This document shows positions 47,539 to 56,066 of a stretch of DNA of 64,000 nucleotides, piece after piece. The stretch is from NCBI RefSeq assembly GCF_027797205.1, contig NZ_CP115607.1:62001-126000 (forward strand), in the 5' to 3' direction. How positions within the stretch are numbered: the first letter of the stretch is position 1; each line of letters starts with the position of its first letter. The translations under genes were made by a program, and so were the position numbers. Source of the stretch: Campylobacter sp. VBCF_01 NA2 (GTDB lineage Bacteria > Campylobacterota > Campylobacteria > Campylobacterales > Campylobacteraceae). The notes under the pieces are model-generated. The model saw only the letters and a program-made list of their open reading frames with translations, did not search any database and was not told where the DNA came from.

Positions 47539-48943
47539 ACATTTCCTTTAAAATTTTTATTAGTTTTTGCAAATCGTGCTTTAAAATGGCGCGAAAATCG
47601 AGCAGAAATTTATCATTTTCAATGCGCCCGATAATCCCACGCGCCCTAAATTTCGCCGAAATTTCCTCTGGGCTAGCGTTTTGGCTAAGCACCAAAGCGA
47701 CGCTATCGTAGTTTTTGCAAGGCAGACTCCCGCCGCCCACAAAGGTTTTTGTGCGAATAAGGCTTGCTTGAAATTTAGTATTTTTTAGCGCGTCCAAAAC
47801 ACCCTGCGCGCGCCTTTCAAGCTCGCTAAGGGGCAGATGAATTTGATCAATCGTAGGAATTAGCGAAAATTCTTTGTTAATGTAAGCCTTAATCGTTTCG
47901 TTTAAAATCGCAAGTGTGATTTTATCAGCGCGAAGCATGCGCAAAAGCTGATTTTTGCGCAGTTTTTGGATTAAGGATTTCTCGCCCAGGATTATTCCGC
48001 ACTGCACGCTTCCAAAAAGTTTATCTCCGCTAAAACTAATCAGCCTAGCCCCAGAGGCTAAAATTTCGCCAATTTTTGGCTCGTTTTTAGCTAAATTCGC
48101 GCCTAAATCATTTACGCTCCCGCTTCCAAGATCGTAATAATCAATGATTTCGCTAAATTTTTCCTCTTCGCAAATTTTAAATTCCAGCTCTTTTTTCTCG
48201 TAAAATTCAGCCTTTTTTTCGCTCGCAAATTTTGCCAAACGCGAAATTTCGCCTATTTCCACACTTTGCGTGAAACCTGAAATTTCAAAATTTGAACGAT
48301 GAATTTTCATCAAAACTGCCGTATTTTCGTTTATGGCGTTTTGATAATCCGAAATTTTAGTCTTATTCGTGGTGCCAACCTCGCGCAAAATCGCCCCAGA
48401 GTTTGCCATGACCTCGCTTACCCTAAAACTCCCGCCGATTTCGACTAGCTCGCCACGACTTACCACGACTTCGCGCCCCCTAGCAAAGGTATTTAGCACC
48501 AAAAACACAGCCGCTGCGTTGTTATTTACCACAAGTGCGCTCTCACAGCCAAAAAGCTCAGCCAAAAGCGCGCTAGTATAATCGTAGCGATTGGAGCGCG
48601 CCCCGCTATCTAGGTCGAATTCGAGGTTAGAATAGGCGCAAATCGCCCCCTGCGCGCGAGATAAAATTTCAGGCGAAATCACGCTACGACCGAGATTGGT
48701 GTGAAGCACGACGCCAGTTGCGTTGATAAGCGGTCGAAGTGCGAGATTTGCGAATTTTTCGTAGCGAGATTTGATTTGCGCGATGATTTGCTCTTCGCTA
48801 GCGCAAGAATTTTCGCCATTTACTAGGCTGGTTCGAAATTCGTTTATGACCTCTTTTGCGATCCGTAAAATCACAGGCTTCAAAAGTCCGTGAAATTCCG
48901 CGCTATTTGCGATTTTATCGACTTTGGGAAGTTTGATTTGCAT
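47531..48943 (-). CDS. selA: L-seryl-tRNA(Sec) selenium transferase
   Basis: PLP enzyme that converts Ser-tRNA(Sec) to Sec-tRNA(Sec) with selenophosphate. It is 470 residues. Visible features are NATGVVLHTNLGRS, the YSNLEFDLDSGARSNRYD segment, and the PLP lysine in the ISFSGDKLFGSVQCG loop. Between the VEIGEISRLA helix and YYDLGSGS there is a Lys/Glu-rich stretch of roughly 20 residues that looks like an insertion relative to E. coli SelA. It is the first gene of the leftward selA-selB unit, divergent from the fdh cluster. selD and the tRNA(Sec) gene are not in the window. Confidence 0.94.
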   Translation of the reverse strand: MQIKLPKVDKIANSAEFHGLLKPVILRIAKEVINEFRTSLVNGENSCASEEQIIAQIKSRYEKFANLALRPLINATGVVLHTNLGRSVISPEILSRAQGAICAYSNLEFDLDSGARSNRYDYTSALLAELFGCESALVVNNNAAAVFLVLNTFARGREVVVSRGELVEIGGSFRVSEVMANSGAILREVGTTNKTKISDYQNAINENTAVLMKIHRSNFEISGFTQSVEIGEISRLAKFASEKKAEFYEKKELEFKICEEEKFSEIIDYYDLGSGSVNDLGANLAKNEPKIGEILASGARLISFSGDKLFGSVQCGIILGEKSLIQKLRKNQLLRMLRADKITLAILNETIKAYINKEFSLIPTIDQIHLPLSELERRAQGVLDALKNTKFQASLIRTKTFVGGGSLPCKNYDSVALVLSQNASPEEISAKFRARGIIGRIENDKFLLDFRAILKHDLQKLIKILKEMYE

Positions 48944-49114
48944 TTAAAAAATCCTATAAATTTTGTTTTTACGGACCATTTTTATCACTATTTTTATTAA
49001 AATTTAACATGCCAAAAAAATTACAAATTTAACTTATGTTTAGTTTAAATTTACATTTAACGATTGTTTAGAAAATGAGTGTAAAAAATGCGAATTTTGT
49101 TTTTAGGATAGAAA

Positions 49115-50773
49115 ATGAGCGAATATGGATTTAGCCCAGTGGGGGTAAAAGAGGCTATTTTAGGCGATAGCATAGAGGTTTGCACTGATAGCGAAAAACA
49201 CTTTGTCGTGGCAAATTCGCCTAGCTTAAAGGCTGAAATTTACGCGCCAGAGATAAATTTTTATATAAATTCCACAAACGATGAAATGCTTCAAATCGCT
49301 AGAAATGTCGAAATTTTATACGAAGCAAAGGCGGTGATGTTTGATTATGGCGCGGATAATGCCTATCAAAAACCAGTGGGAAAAAATATAATTTTCGTAA
49401 GCGATAATGAGCGCGAAAGCTGTGTAAATGCGCTCAAAAACGCTGGATTTAAGGTGATTTGCCTAACTCACGCTGAGGTGAAATTTGTCTATGGTGGGAT
49501 TGGGGATTTGAGTGTAAGCGTGCTAAGCAATACCGATGAATACGAGGTCGAGGCCGATTTTTTCCTAGTAGAAAATGCAAAAAGTTATCAACTTCGCCAA
49601 AGTGGTTGCTATGAAATCGCAAGGCTAAATGATGATGAAATTCTAGCTCTCGTATCCGAAAAATCGCCGATTTACACTTACAAAAACAACATTTCATTTA
49701 ACGCAAACCTCTGTCAATACGAGGGCAGGAGAGTGGAGCTGTGCGCCAAATGCGTGGAGGTTTGCCCTAGCGTGGCGCTTTTGAAAGATGAGCAAAATCG
49801 CAAGCTTGAAATTTCGCATATTGATTGCATAGCCTGTGGTAGGTGTGTGAGTATCTGCCCCACAGGTGCGATTAGCTCGGCAAAACAGCCACCAATCGCA
49901 ATTAGCCAAATGGCAAAACTCTACGCCGGCAAAATTCCGCTTCTTGCCCATGAGGCGAGCTTTGGCGAGATTTCGGGCGTGAGTTTGCCTTGCGATGTGC
50001 TTCCTTTCGGAATTTTTGCTAAATTTCAGCTTGATGAGGTTTTTTTGCTTAGCATAATGCAAGAAACAGGCTCGCAGGTTGTGCTTTTTGAGGGCGAGAT
50101 TTGCGAAGCCACAAAAGATGCGATAAGTCTCATAAATAGCGCGACAATGGCGATTTACGGCAAAGAGGCTGTATTTGTAGCTAGCGATAAAAAGGGGCTT
50201 GAAACTGCGCTAAATTTGGCTAAAAGTGGGCAAAAATGGAAATTTAGCCTAAATGAGACAAATTTAAGCAAAATTGAAATTTTCTCATCTCGCATGGCAT
50301 TTATGGTGGGCGAGGGCGATTACGGCGTGATTGCAAACGGCTCGTCGCAAAGCCACGCTAAAATCAGCATAAACGAGCAAACCTGCACGCTGTGCCTATC
50401 GTGCGCGGGCGCATGCAACACAGGCGCACTTTTTGCCGATAAAAGCGATAATTCGCTCAAATTTAATGCTTCACTTTGCGTGGGGTGCGATTACTGCGTG
50501 CGAAGTTGCGCCGAAAAGGACACAATGGCGCTTGATTTGTGTGGCGTAGAGCTTAAAAAAGAGTTTTTTGAGTATAAAATTTTAGCCCGCGACGAGCTGT
50601 TTGAGTGTATCGAGTGTGGCAAAAAATTTGCCACAAAAAAGGCGATTATGAAAATCGCAAATTTGATGAGTGCGCACTTCTCAGATGACGCAGATAAGGC
50701 AAAAACGCTGTTTTGTTGCGCTGATTGTAAGGCGAAAATTATGATTTTAAAGCAAATGCAAGAGGAGATTTGA
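49115..50773 (+). CDS. Ferredoxin-type protein with four [4Fe-4S] motifs, fdh-locus accessory
   Basis: A 552-residue soluble protein with no signal peptide. Residues 1-195 have no recognised domain. A ferredoxin pair follows: Cys210/213/217 (with Cys200 as possible fourth ligand) and Cys238/241/244/248. A non-cluster region (255-420) resembles the 4Fe-4S/thiol-disulfide spacer of hydrogenase-linked proteins. A second pair is Cys424/427/430/434 and Cys455/458/461/465. The end has a zinc-ribbon-like set Cys498/501 and Cys534/535/538. It is the first gene of the fdh cluster and overlaps the window of the TorD-like gene by coupling (stop at 50773, next ATG 50776). It probably handles electrons or clusters for formate dehydrogenase assembly, but its role is not known to me. 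Confidence 0.75.
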   Translation: MSEYGFSPVGVKEAILGDSIEVCTDSEKHFVVANSPSLKAEIYAPEINFYINSTNDEMLQIARNVEILYEAKAVMFDYGADNAYQKPVGKNIIFVSDNERESCVNALKNAGFKVICLTHAEVKFVYGGIGDLSVSVLSNTDEYEVEADFFLVENAKSYQLRQSGCYEIARLNDDEILALVSEKSPIYTYKNNISFNANLCQYEGRRVELCAKCVEVCPSVALLKDEQNRKLEISHIDCIACGRCVSICPTGAISSAKQPPIAISQMAKLYAGKIPLLAHEASFGEISGVSLPCDVLPFGIFAKFQLDEVFLLSIMQETGSQVVLFEGEICEATKDAISLINSATMAIYGKEAVFVASDKKGLETALNLAKSGQKWKFSLNETNLSKIEIFSSRMAFMVGEGDYGVIANGSSQSHAKISINEQTCTLCLSCAGACNTGALFADKSDNSLKFNASLCVGCDYCVRSCAEKDTMALDLCGVELKKEFFEYKILARDELFECIECGKKFATKKAIMKIANLMSAHFSDDADKAKTLFCCADCKAKIMILKQMQEEI

Positions 50774-50775
50774 AA

Positions 50776-51465
50776 ATGGATTTAAATTTGATTAAGGCTA
50801 GGTCGTATTATTATGAATTTTTCGCAATTCCGTTTTTTTTCTACGAAAACGGGGCTAAATTTAGCCTGTGGAAAGAGCAACTCGAATTTCTAAAATCATC
50901 GCCGATTAGCGAAGCAGACGCTAAGAATTTTGAAATTTTGCAAAATTTTAGTTTTGAGGAATTTAGGCGCGAGCAAAACGATGTTTTGTTTGATTTTTCC
51001 TTTGTCAATGTCCCGACGACAGCTAGTTTTTACGACGAGGGCAGGGACGAGGGCAGAATGAAAATCCTCATCACAAATACCCTTAAAAAGAGCAAATTTC
51101 GCCGTAACAGCGAGCTTTGCAAGGATAGCGAGGATTTTGTGGGATTTATCTTTTATCTGCAATCTTCGCTTTTGCGCGATGAGGCGGAGGCGCAAAATGG
51201 AAATATTTTCCTTTCAACCGAGCTTTTTGCAAGCGTGATAAATGAGTTTTGCGACCATTTTATGGGACTTTTAAAAGAACATAAGAGTTCGAAATTTTTT
51301 AAGGCGTTGGCTGGGATTATGGAGAGTTTTTTTGCTTTGGAGCGTTCGCTTTTGGCCCTGCCAAAACCGCAAAAAGATAAAAATATCGCCAAAGAATCAA
51401 TTAATGCCAAGCTTTATCGCGGAAATTTCAAAAACGCGAAGCACAATTTCGAATTTGAGGAGTAA
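50776..51465 (+). CDS. TorD/DmsD-family molybdoenzyme maturation chaperone
   Basis: A 229-residue cytoplasmic, all-helical protein. I start it at ATG 50776, with GAGGAG eight bases before; the TTG at 50770 overlaps the upstream stop. The conserved FVNVPTTASFYDEGRDEGR loop and the FCDHFMGLLKEHKSSKFF helix mark the TorD family, which binds Tat signal peptides of molybdoenzymes and helps insert the cofactor. Its client is most likely FdhA, two genes on. A similar gene (Cj1514c) stands before the C. jejuni fdh operon. An imperfect hairpin follows, but the fdh genes have a separate promoter signal. Confidence 0.83.
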   Translation: MDLNLIKARSYYYEFFAIPFFFYENGAKFSLWKEQLEFLKSSPISEADAKNFEILQNFSFEEFRREQNDVLFDFSFVNVPTTASFYDEGRDEGRMKILITNTLKKSKFRRNSELCKDSEDFVGFIFYLQSSLLRDEAEAQNGNIFLSTELFASVINEFCDHFMGLLKEHKSSKFFKALAGIMESFFALERSLLALPKPQKDKNIAKESINAKLYRGNFKNAKHNFEFEE

Positions 51466-51490
51466 ATTCGCTAAAATTTTGGTGAAATTT

Positions 51491-51514
51491 GGCTAAATTC
51501 GCCGAATTTTAGCC
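51491..51514 (+). terminator. Imperfect hairpin after the TorD-like gene
   Basis: GGCTAAATTC (51491-51500) pairs with GAATTTTAGCC (51504-51514) with one bulged base; CTTTCTT follows. It may separate the accessory genes from the fdh structural genes. Confidence 0.5.
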
Positions 51515-51541
51515 TTTCTTAAAATAAAATTAATCTTAAAT

Positions 51542-51584
51542 TATAATTTTATTTTTAACCGCTTTATTATTAACTTTTCGTTAA
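51542..51584 (+). promoter_or_regulatory. Candidate fdh promoter with downstream inverted repeat
   Basis: TATAAT at 51542-51547 in a strongly AT-rich stretch, followed by the perfect dyad TTAAC-TTTTC-GTTAA (51570-51584), about 77 bp before the Tat-protein ATG. The dyad would lie just inside the transcript, a typical repressor position. The binding protein is not known. Confidence 0.45.
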
Positions 51585-51658
51585 TATCAGCTATTTTAAG
51601 ATATGTAGCAGGCGTTACGACAAAGATTAAAATAAAATTTCCTTTTAAAGGAGAGATT

Positions 51659-51862
51659 ATGCAAAGCAAACGCAGAGATTTTCTCAAAAAATCTCTAAAA
51701 GTCGGCGCCGTCGGTGCCGTAGGTATAGCTGCTAGCGTAGCTAGTGCAAACGGTGATAAAGACACTCCCCAACCAAACACAGTTCGCGGAAAATCACCAA
51801 AAAAAGAGGTGCTTTACTTTGAAAGTGAAGCGTGGCAAAAATACTACAAAGTAGCGTATTAG
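51659..51862 (+). CDS. Formate dehydrogenase region Tat-target protein
   Basis: A 67-residue protein with a twin-arginine signal (KRRDFLKKS, residues 4-12, and an Ala/Val-rich core to ASA near residue 30). The short mature part ends EAWQKYYKVAY. It matches the small formate-dehydrogenase-region Tat targets encoded next to fdhA in many proteobacteria (Cj1513c in C. jejuni). Its function is not established; it may serve in FdhA export or assembly. An AAAGGAG site precedes the ATG, and fdhA starts 9 bp after its stop. Confidence 0.85.
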   Translation: MQSKRRDFLKKSLKVGAVGAVGIAASVASANGDKDTPQPNTVRGKSPKKEVLYFESEAWQKYYKVAY

Positions 51863-51871
51863 GAGTAGATT

Positions 51872-54793
51872 ATGAGTGAAAATACGATCGGCAGAAGGTC
51901 GTTTTTAAAACTCGCTGCTTTGGGCGGTGCTAGCGTAAGTGCGTTTGGAGCTAACGACACACTTCGCGAGGCGACGGAGCAAGAGATTAAAAACCCTTTT
52001 CCAAATTCGGTTTATAAAAAGACAGTTTGCTCGATTTGTTCGGCAGGGTGCGGTATCATCGCACAGGTCGATGAGAGCACAAATACTTGGATTCGCCAAG
52101 ATATGGCGGTAGATCACCCGATTTCGCAGGGCTCTCACTGCTGTAAGGGAATCGATCAAATCGATTTAACCAAGTCAAAAATGCGTTTAAAATACCCGCT
52201 TAAAAAAGTTGGTGGCAAATGGGAACGCATAAGCTGGGAGCAAGCAGTTAATGAAATTTCAGCAAAAATGCTAGAAGTGCGAAAAGAAGATGGTCCAGAT
52301 AGCGTAGAATTTCTAGGTTCAGCTAAATTTTGCAACGAACAGGCATTTTATTTTAGAAAATTTGCAGCATTTTGGGGTTCTAATAATATAGACCATGTTG
52401 CTAGAATTTGACATAGCGCAACAGTCGCCGGTGTGGCGAATACATGGGGTTATGGCGCTATGACAAATCACTTCGGTGATATGGCAGCAAACTCAAAAAT
52501 GATACTTTTCATCGGTGCAAATTCAGCCGTGGCAAATCCAGTTGGTGGTATGAAACACGCTTTGCAAGCCAAAGATAGAAACGGCGCGAAAATCGTCGTC
52601 GTCGATCCTGCATTTACTAGAACTGCGGCCAAGGCTGATATGTATATTAGAATTCGACCTGGCACAGATATTGCCTTTATCTATGGTATGCTTCATCTGA
52701 TTTTCAAAAACGGCTGGGAAGATAAAGATGTTATCGCAAATCAATCTTACGCAATCGATGAAATTCGCGCAGAGGCCGAAAAATGGACACCAGAAGAGAC
52801 AGCAAATGTTACAGGCTGTAAGATCGAAGAGTTGCTCGAATTTACAAAAATGTTTGCTACGACCAAGCCAGCTACGCTGATTTGGGCTCTTGGTATCACT
52901 CAGCACTCTGTGGGTAGCTCGAATACTAGAATTCTTTCGATTTTGCAATTAGTTTTAGGAAATATGGGCAAACCAGGCGGTGGTACAAATATCATTAGAG
53001 GTCACGATAATGTCCAAGGCTCTACCGATATGGGTTGTTTGGCTGATACCTTATCTATGTATTATGGATTAGGCGATGGTGCATGGAAGCACTATTGTAA
53101 GGGCTGGGGCGTGGATTTTGATACATTTGTCAAACGTTTTGCAACGACCGTTAAAGAGCCAAAACAAGGCGGAAAAGTTGCTGGAACGAATTTTGATGAA
53201 TATTTCCATGTCGATCCAAACGCCGAGAAAGAGATAACTTGGCGCAACGAAAAAGGTTACTCGCTCTCTAAATGGTGGCAAGGCGTGCTAAAAGAGGAAA
53301 AAACATATTCAAGCGGAAATTTACGCGTGCTTTGGGTTCAAGGCACAGGAATCACCTCTATGGCGCATTTGACCAAAATTCAACAAGCTGTTGATAAGCT
53401 AGATATGCTCGTCGTAGCCGAGCCTTTCTTAAACGAAGTCGCGATTTTAAGCGATAGAAAGGACGGCATTTATGTCCTTCCTACTTGCACGCAGTTTGAG
53501 ACAGAGGGGCATTTGCAGGCTACAAACAGAACTGGTCAGTGGCGCACTCAGGTCATCAAACCAATCTATGAGAGCAAGGAAGACCACGAGGTAATGTTTA
53601 TGTTCGCCAAAAAATTTGGCTTTTATGATGAATACACTCGCGGTATGAAAATGGAAGTCGTAAATGGCGAAATCAAGCAGGTAAAAGCCGATAATGAGCC
53701 TTTTGTGTGGCCAGATGACGCTACAAACGAGATTGCAAGGTGCGGTCATAGTATCGGCGCACAAGGTAGAACCGCAGAGAGATTAAGACGACACCAAAGA
53801 AACTGGGAATTTTTCGATCCTGATACACTAATGGGAATTGGTGGCGAAGTCGAGGGCGAATACTTCGGACTTCCGTGGCCTTGCTGGGACATTAAGCACC
53901 CAGGCACGCCTATTTTGTATGATTTAAGCAAACCTTATGAAAAGGGCGGTATGGGATTTAGAAATCGCTTTGGTTTAGAGCACGACGGCGTTTCACAGCT
54001 AGCAGGCGAGGGCATAACTCTGCCAGGAGCGAAAATTTCTGGCGGACATGCGCATTTGCTAAAAGATAATATCGAAGAAATGCTAGGAATCACGCTTAGC
54101 GAGGAAGAAAAGGCGAAAATGGGGCCTAGTTGGAGCGATGATTATAGTGGAATCATCAACCAAAAAGCGCGTGAATTTGGAATTTGTCCTTGTGGAAACG
54201 CAAGGGCTAGGGCGAAAGTTTGGGAGTTTGCCGATCCTATCCCTAAACACAGAGAGCCGTTGCACTCTCCGCGCTGGGATTTGGTAGAAAAATACCCTAC
54301 ATTTGACGATCAGGCTAAAAATTTCCGTGTCGAGGTCAAATTTATCAGCGAGCAGAAAAAGCAGGATTGGAGCAAGGATTTCCCTACGATTATGAGCTCA
54401 ATGAGACTTGTAAATTTAAGCGGTGCTGGTATGTTGGAGCGCACTAGCAAATACCTTGCAGCAATCACGCCAGAGATGTTTGCCCATGTCAATCCAAAAC
54501 TAGCGGCAGATTATGGTATAGCTGACGGGGCGATGATGTGGATACACTCGCCACAAGGCACGAAAATCAAGGTCAAATGTATATATTCGCACTCTGTTAC
54601 GCCAGATCGCATAGTGCTTCCGTATAACTTCGCTGGAATTATGCAGGGCGTGGATCTAAGCTCGCGCTATCCAGAGGGGGCGAAACCTTATGTTATCGGC
54701 GAGAGTTCGAACACTATCACGAATTACGGCTTTGATATAAATACGCAAATTTCGGAATTTAACGCCGGACTTTGCCGTTTGGAAAAAGCGTAA
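51872..54793 (+). CDS. fdhA: Formate dehydrogenase major subunit, selenoprotein (TGA = Sec180)
   Basis: Periplasmic molybdopterin/tungsten enzyme that oxidises formate to CO2. It is 973 residues when TGA 52409-52411 is read as selenocysteine; the frame is the same on both sides. The Tat signal is GRRSFLKLAALGG (7-19). A [4Fe-4S] site is formed by Cys53, Cys56, Cys60 and Cys90 or 91. The UGA codon stands in ARI-U-HSATVAG, exactly where FdhA/FdnG/FdhF have Sec. Downstream are HVDPN, MPT-binding GNMGKPGGGTNIIRGH and a C-terminal MopB domain. selA and selB are encoded nearby and a SECIS-like fold follows the codon. It is followed 10 bp later by fdhB. Confidence 0.96.
52409..52462 (+). promoter_or_regulatory. 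Selenocysteine UGA codon and SECIS-like hairpin
   Basis: After TGA (52409-52411) the apical hairpin is TCGCC (52425-52429), loop GGTGT, GGCGA (52435-52439). The loop G begins 18 nt after the UGA, the same distance and the same codon as the GGUCU loop of the E. coli fdhF SECIS. In addition CATAGCGC directly after the UGA (52412-52419) is a perfect 8-bp complement of GCGCTATG (52455-52462), giving a basal helix that encloses the hairpin. Confidence 0.85.
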
Positions 54794-54803
54794 GGAGTAG
54801 ATA

Positions 54804-55358
54804 ATGGGAAGAATGAAATTTTATGTAGATGTCCAAAGATGTATCGCATGCTACGGCTGTCAAGTAGCCTGCTCTAATGCGCATGAAGTCCCTGTGGGCA
54901 TTAATAGACGCAAGGTTTTAATCCTAAATGAGGGTGTCCCTGGCAAAGAGGTGGCTAGCTCGATCGCATGTCAGCACTGCACAGACGCGCCATGTGCGCA
55001 GGTTTGCCCAGTGCAGTGCTTTTATATCAGGGCTGACGGAATTGTCTTGCATGATAAAGATAAATGTATCGGCTGCGGATACTGCTTGTATGCGTGTCCG
55101 TTTGGTGCGCCGCAGTTCCCACGAGACGGAGCTTTTGGCATAAAAGGCGCAATGGATAAATGCACAATGTGTGCAGGAGGTCCTGAGGAGACATTTTCTA
55201 GTGCCGAGCTTCACAAATACGGCCAAAACCGCATAGCCGAGGGCAAGGTGCCAATGTGCGCGGCGATTTGTTGCACAAATGCGCTTTTAGTCGGCGATAG
55301 CACGAAAGTTTCGGAAGTTTATCGCAAACGCGTGCTAACTCGGGGGACAAATTTATAA
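54804..55358 (+). CDS. fdhB: Formate dehydrogenase iron-sulfur subunit
   Basis: Electron-transfer subunit of 184 residues with four ferredoxin-type cysteine groups: CIACYGCQVAC near the start, CQHCTDAPCAQVCP, CIGCGYCLYACPFG, and the distal CTMCAGG with CAAICC. It carries electrons from FdhA toward the quinone-reducing membrane subunit. There is no signal peptide, so it travels with FdhA through Tat. It has no C-terminal transmembrane anchor. The stop codon runs directly into a strong terminator; no fdhC (cytochrome b) gene follows, unlike in C. jejuni. Confidence 0.95.
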   Translation: MGRMKFYVDVQRCIACYGCQVACSNAHEVPVGINRRKVLILNEGVPGKEVASSIACQHCTDAPCAQVCPVQCFYIRADGIVLHDKDKCIGCGYCLYACPFGAPQFPRDGAFGIKGAMDKCTMCAGGPEETFSSAELHKYGQNRIAEGKVPMCAAICCTNALLVGDSTKVSEVYRKRVLTRGTNL

Positions 55359-55387
55359 AATTTTGGGAGAGAAATCTCCCAAAATTT
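55358..55387 (+). terminator. Strong hairpin terminator of the fdh operon
   Basis: Perfect 13-bp arms AAATTTTGGGAGA (55358-55370) and TCTCCCAAAATTT (55375-55387) with GAAA tetraloop. It begins at the last base of the fdhB stop codon. Confidence 0.85.
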
Positions 55388-55420
55388 CTCAATTCTATAA
55401 ATTCTTAATCCTAAATTTGC

Positions 55421-55426
55421 TACAAT
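55421..55426 (+). promoter_or_regulatory. Candidate -10 element for the TraT-like gene
   Basis: TTTGCTACAAT, 26 bp upstream of ATG 55453 and just after the fdhB terminator, giving the lipoprotein gene its own start of transcription. Confidence 0.5.
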
Positions 55427-55452
55427 CTCTGAAATTTTTTCGGAGAAATTTG

Positions 55453-56064
55453 ATGAAAATTAAAATTTTAAGCGTTTTTACGATTTGTATTTTTGCCTTT
55501 TTTACAGGTTGCGCAAAAGCGCCGGTAAATAGCGGGATTGTGCGCACGAGCGAGCCGATTTTTATCACCAAAATGCCAGAGAAAAAATTCATCAGCGTGA
55601 GTTTTACAAACACCAGCACGAGTGATTTAAATCTAACCTCGGCTGTGAGCGAGTATCTGGTAAAAGACGGATTTGTGGTAGTAAAAAACGAAAAAGACGC
55701 CACGATTAAGGTGGGTGGAAATATAAATTATTTTCGCTTGCTAAGCGTTGGTGGAGATTATTATGCAAGACCTAGGTTTAGTTTTGGCTTTGGTTTTGGT
55801 GGTGGCAGAGGTCATAGACACGGCCACTGGGGCGTAGGTATGGGATTTCCGATGTTTTATGATCCATGGTATGACGATGTGCCTGAAAGGCTATATGACG
55901 CGCAGGTTGGCTTGCTAATCAGCGTGAAAAATGGCAAAGCTTGGCAGGATTACACTACGAATTTGACCTATCAAAATAGTAGCTCAAATTTGTCAAAATC
56001 TCGCGCAATCGACGCATTTAATTATAAAATTTACGAACATATAAAACAAATTTTAAGTAGGTAA
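55453..56064 (+). CDS. TraT-like complement-resistance-type lipoprotein
   Basis: A 203-residue lipoprotein starting at ATG 55453 (CGGAGAAATTTG before it), lipobox FFTGC with Cys20. The segment KKFISVSFTNTSTSDLNLTS followed by LVKDGFVVVKNEKDATIKVGGNI closely follows the order of TraT, an outer-membrane lipoprotein that gives surface exclusion and serum resistance. Where TraT has a glycine-zipper pair, this protein has a Phe/Gly/His-rich stretch (FGFGFGGGRGHRHGHWG). A strand region YDAQVGLLISVKNGKAWQDY then corresponds to TraT's C-terminal half. No conjugation genes are nearby. The assignment is by pattern, so a distinct DUF family is possible. Confidence 0.55.
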   Translation: MKIKILSVFTICIFAFFTGCAKAPVNSGIVRTSEPIFITKMPEKKFISVSFTNTSTSDLNLTSAVSEYLVKDGFVVVKNEKDATIKVGGNINYFRLLSVGGDYYARPRFSFGFGFGGGRGHRHGHWGVGMGFPMFYDPWYDDVPERLYDAQVGLLISVKNGKAWQDYTTNLTYQNSSSNLSKSRAIDAFNYKIYEHIKQILSR

Positions 56065-56066
56065 AA

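Noticed and set aside
48944-49114. tRNA(Sec) gene (selC) between selA and the fdh cluster
   Set aside because: The 171-bp gap is AT-rich and shows no cloverleaf or CCA end.
51570-51584. Firm assignment of the TTAAC/GTTAA dyad as an NssR site
   Set aside because: The arms are similar but I cannot confirm the required spacer, and fdh is not a known nitrosative-stress target.
52409-52411. Premature stop making fdhA a broken gene in two parts
   Set aside because: The frame is identical on both sides, the position is the known Sec site, selA/selB are nearby and a SECIS-like hairpin follows.
55453-56064. Conjugative element inferred from the TraT-like lipoprotein
   Set aside because: No other transfer, relaxase or plasmid genes occur in the window.
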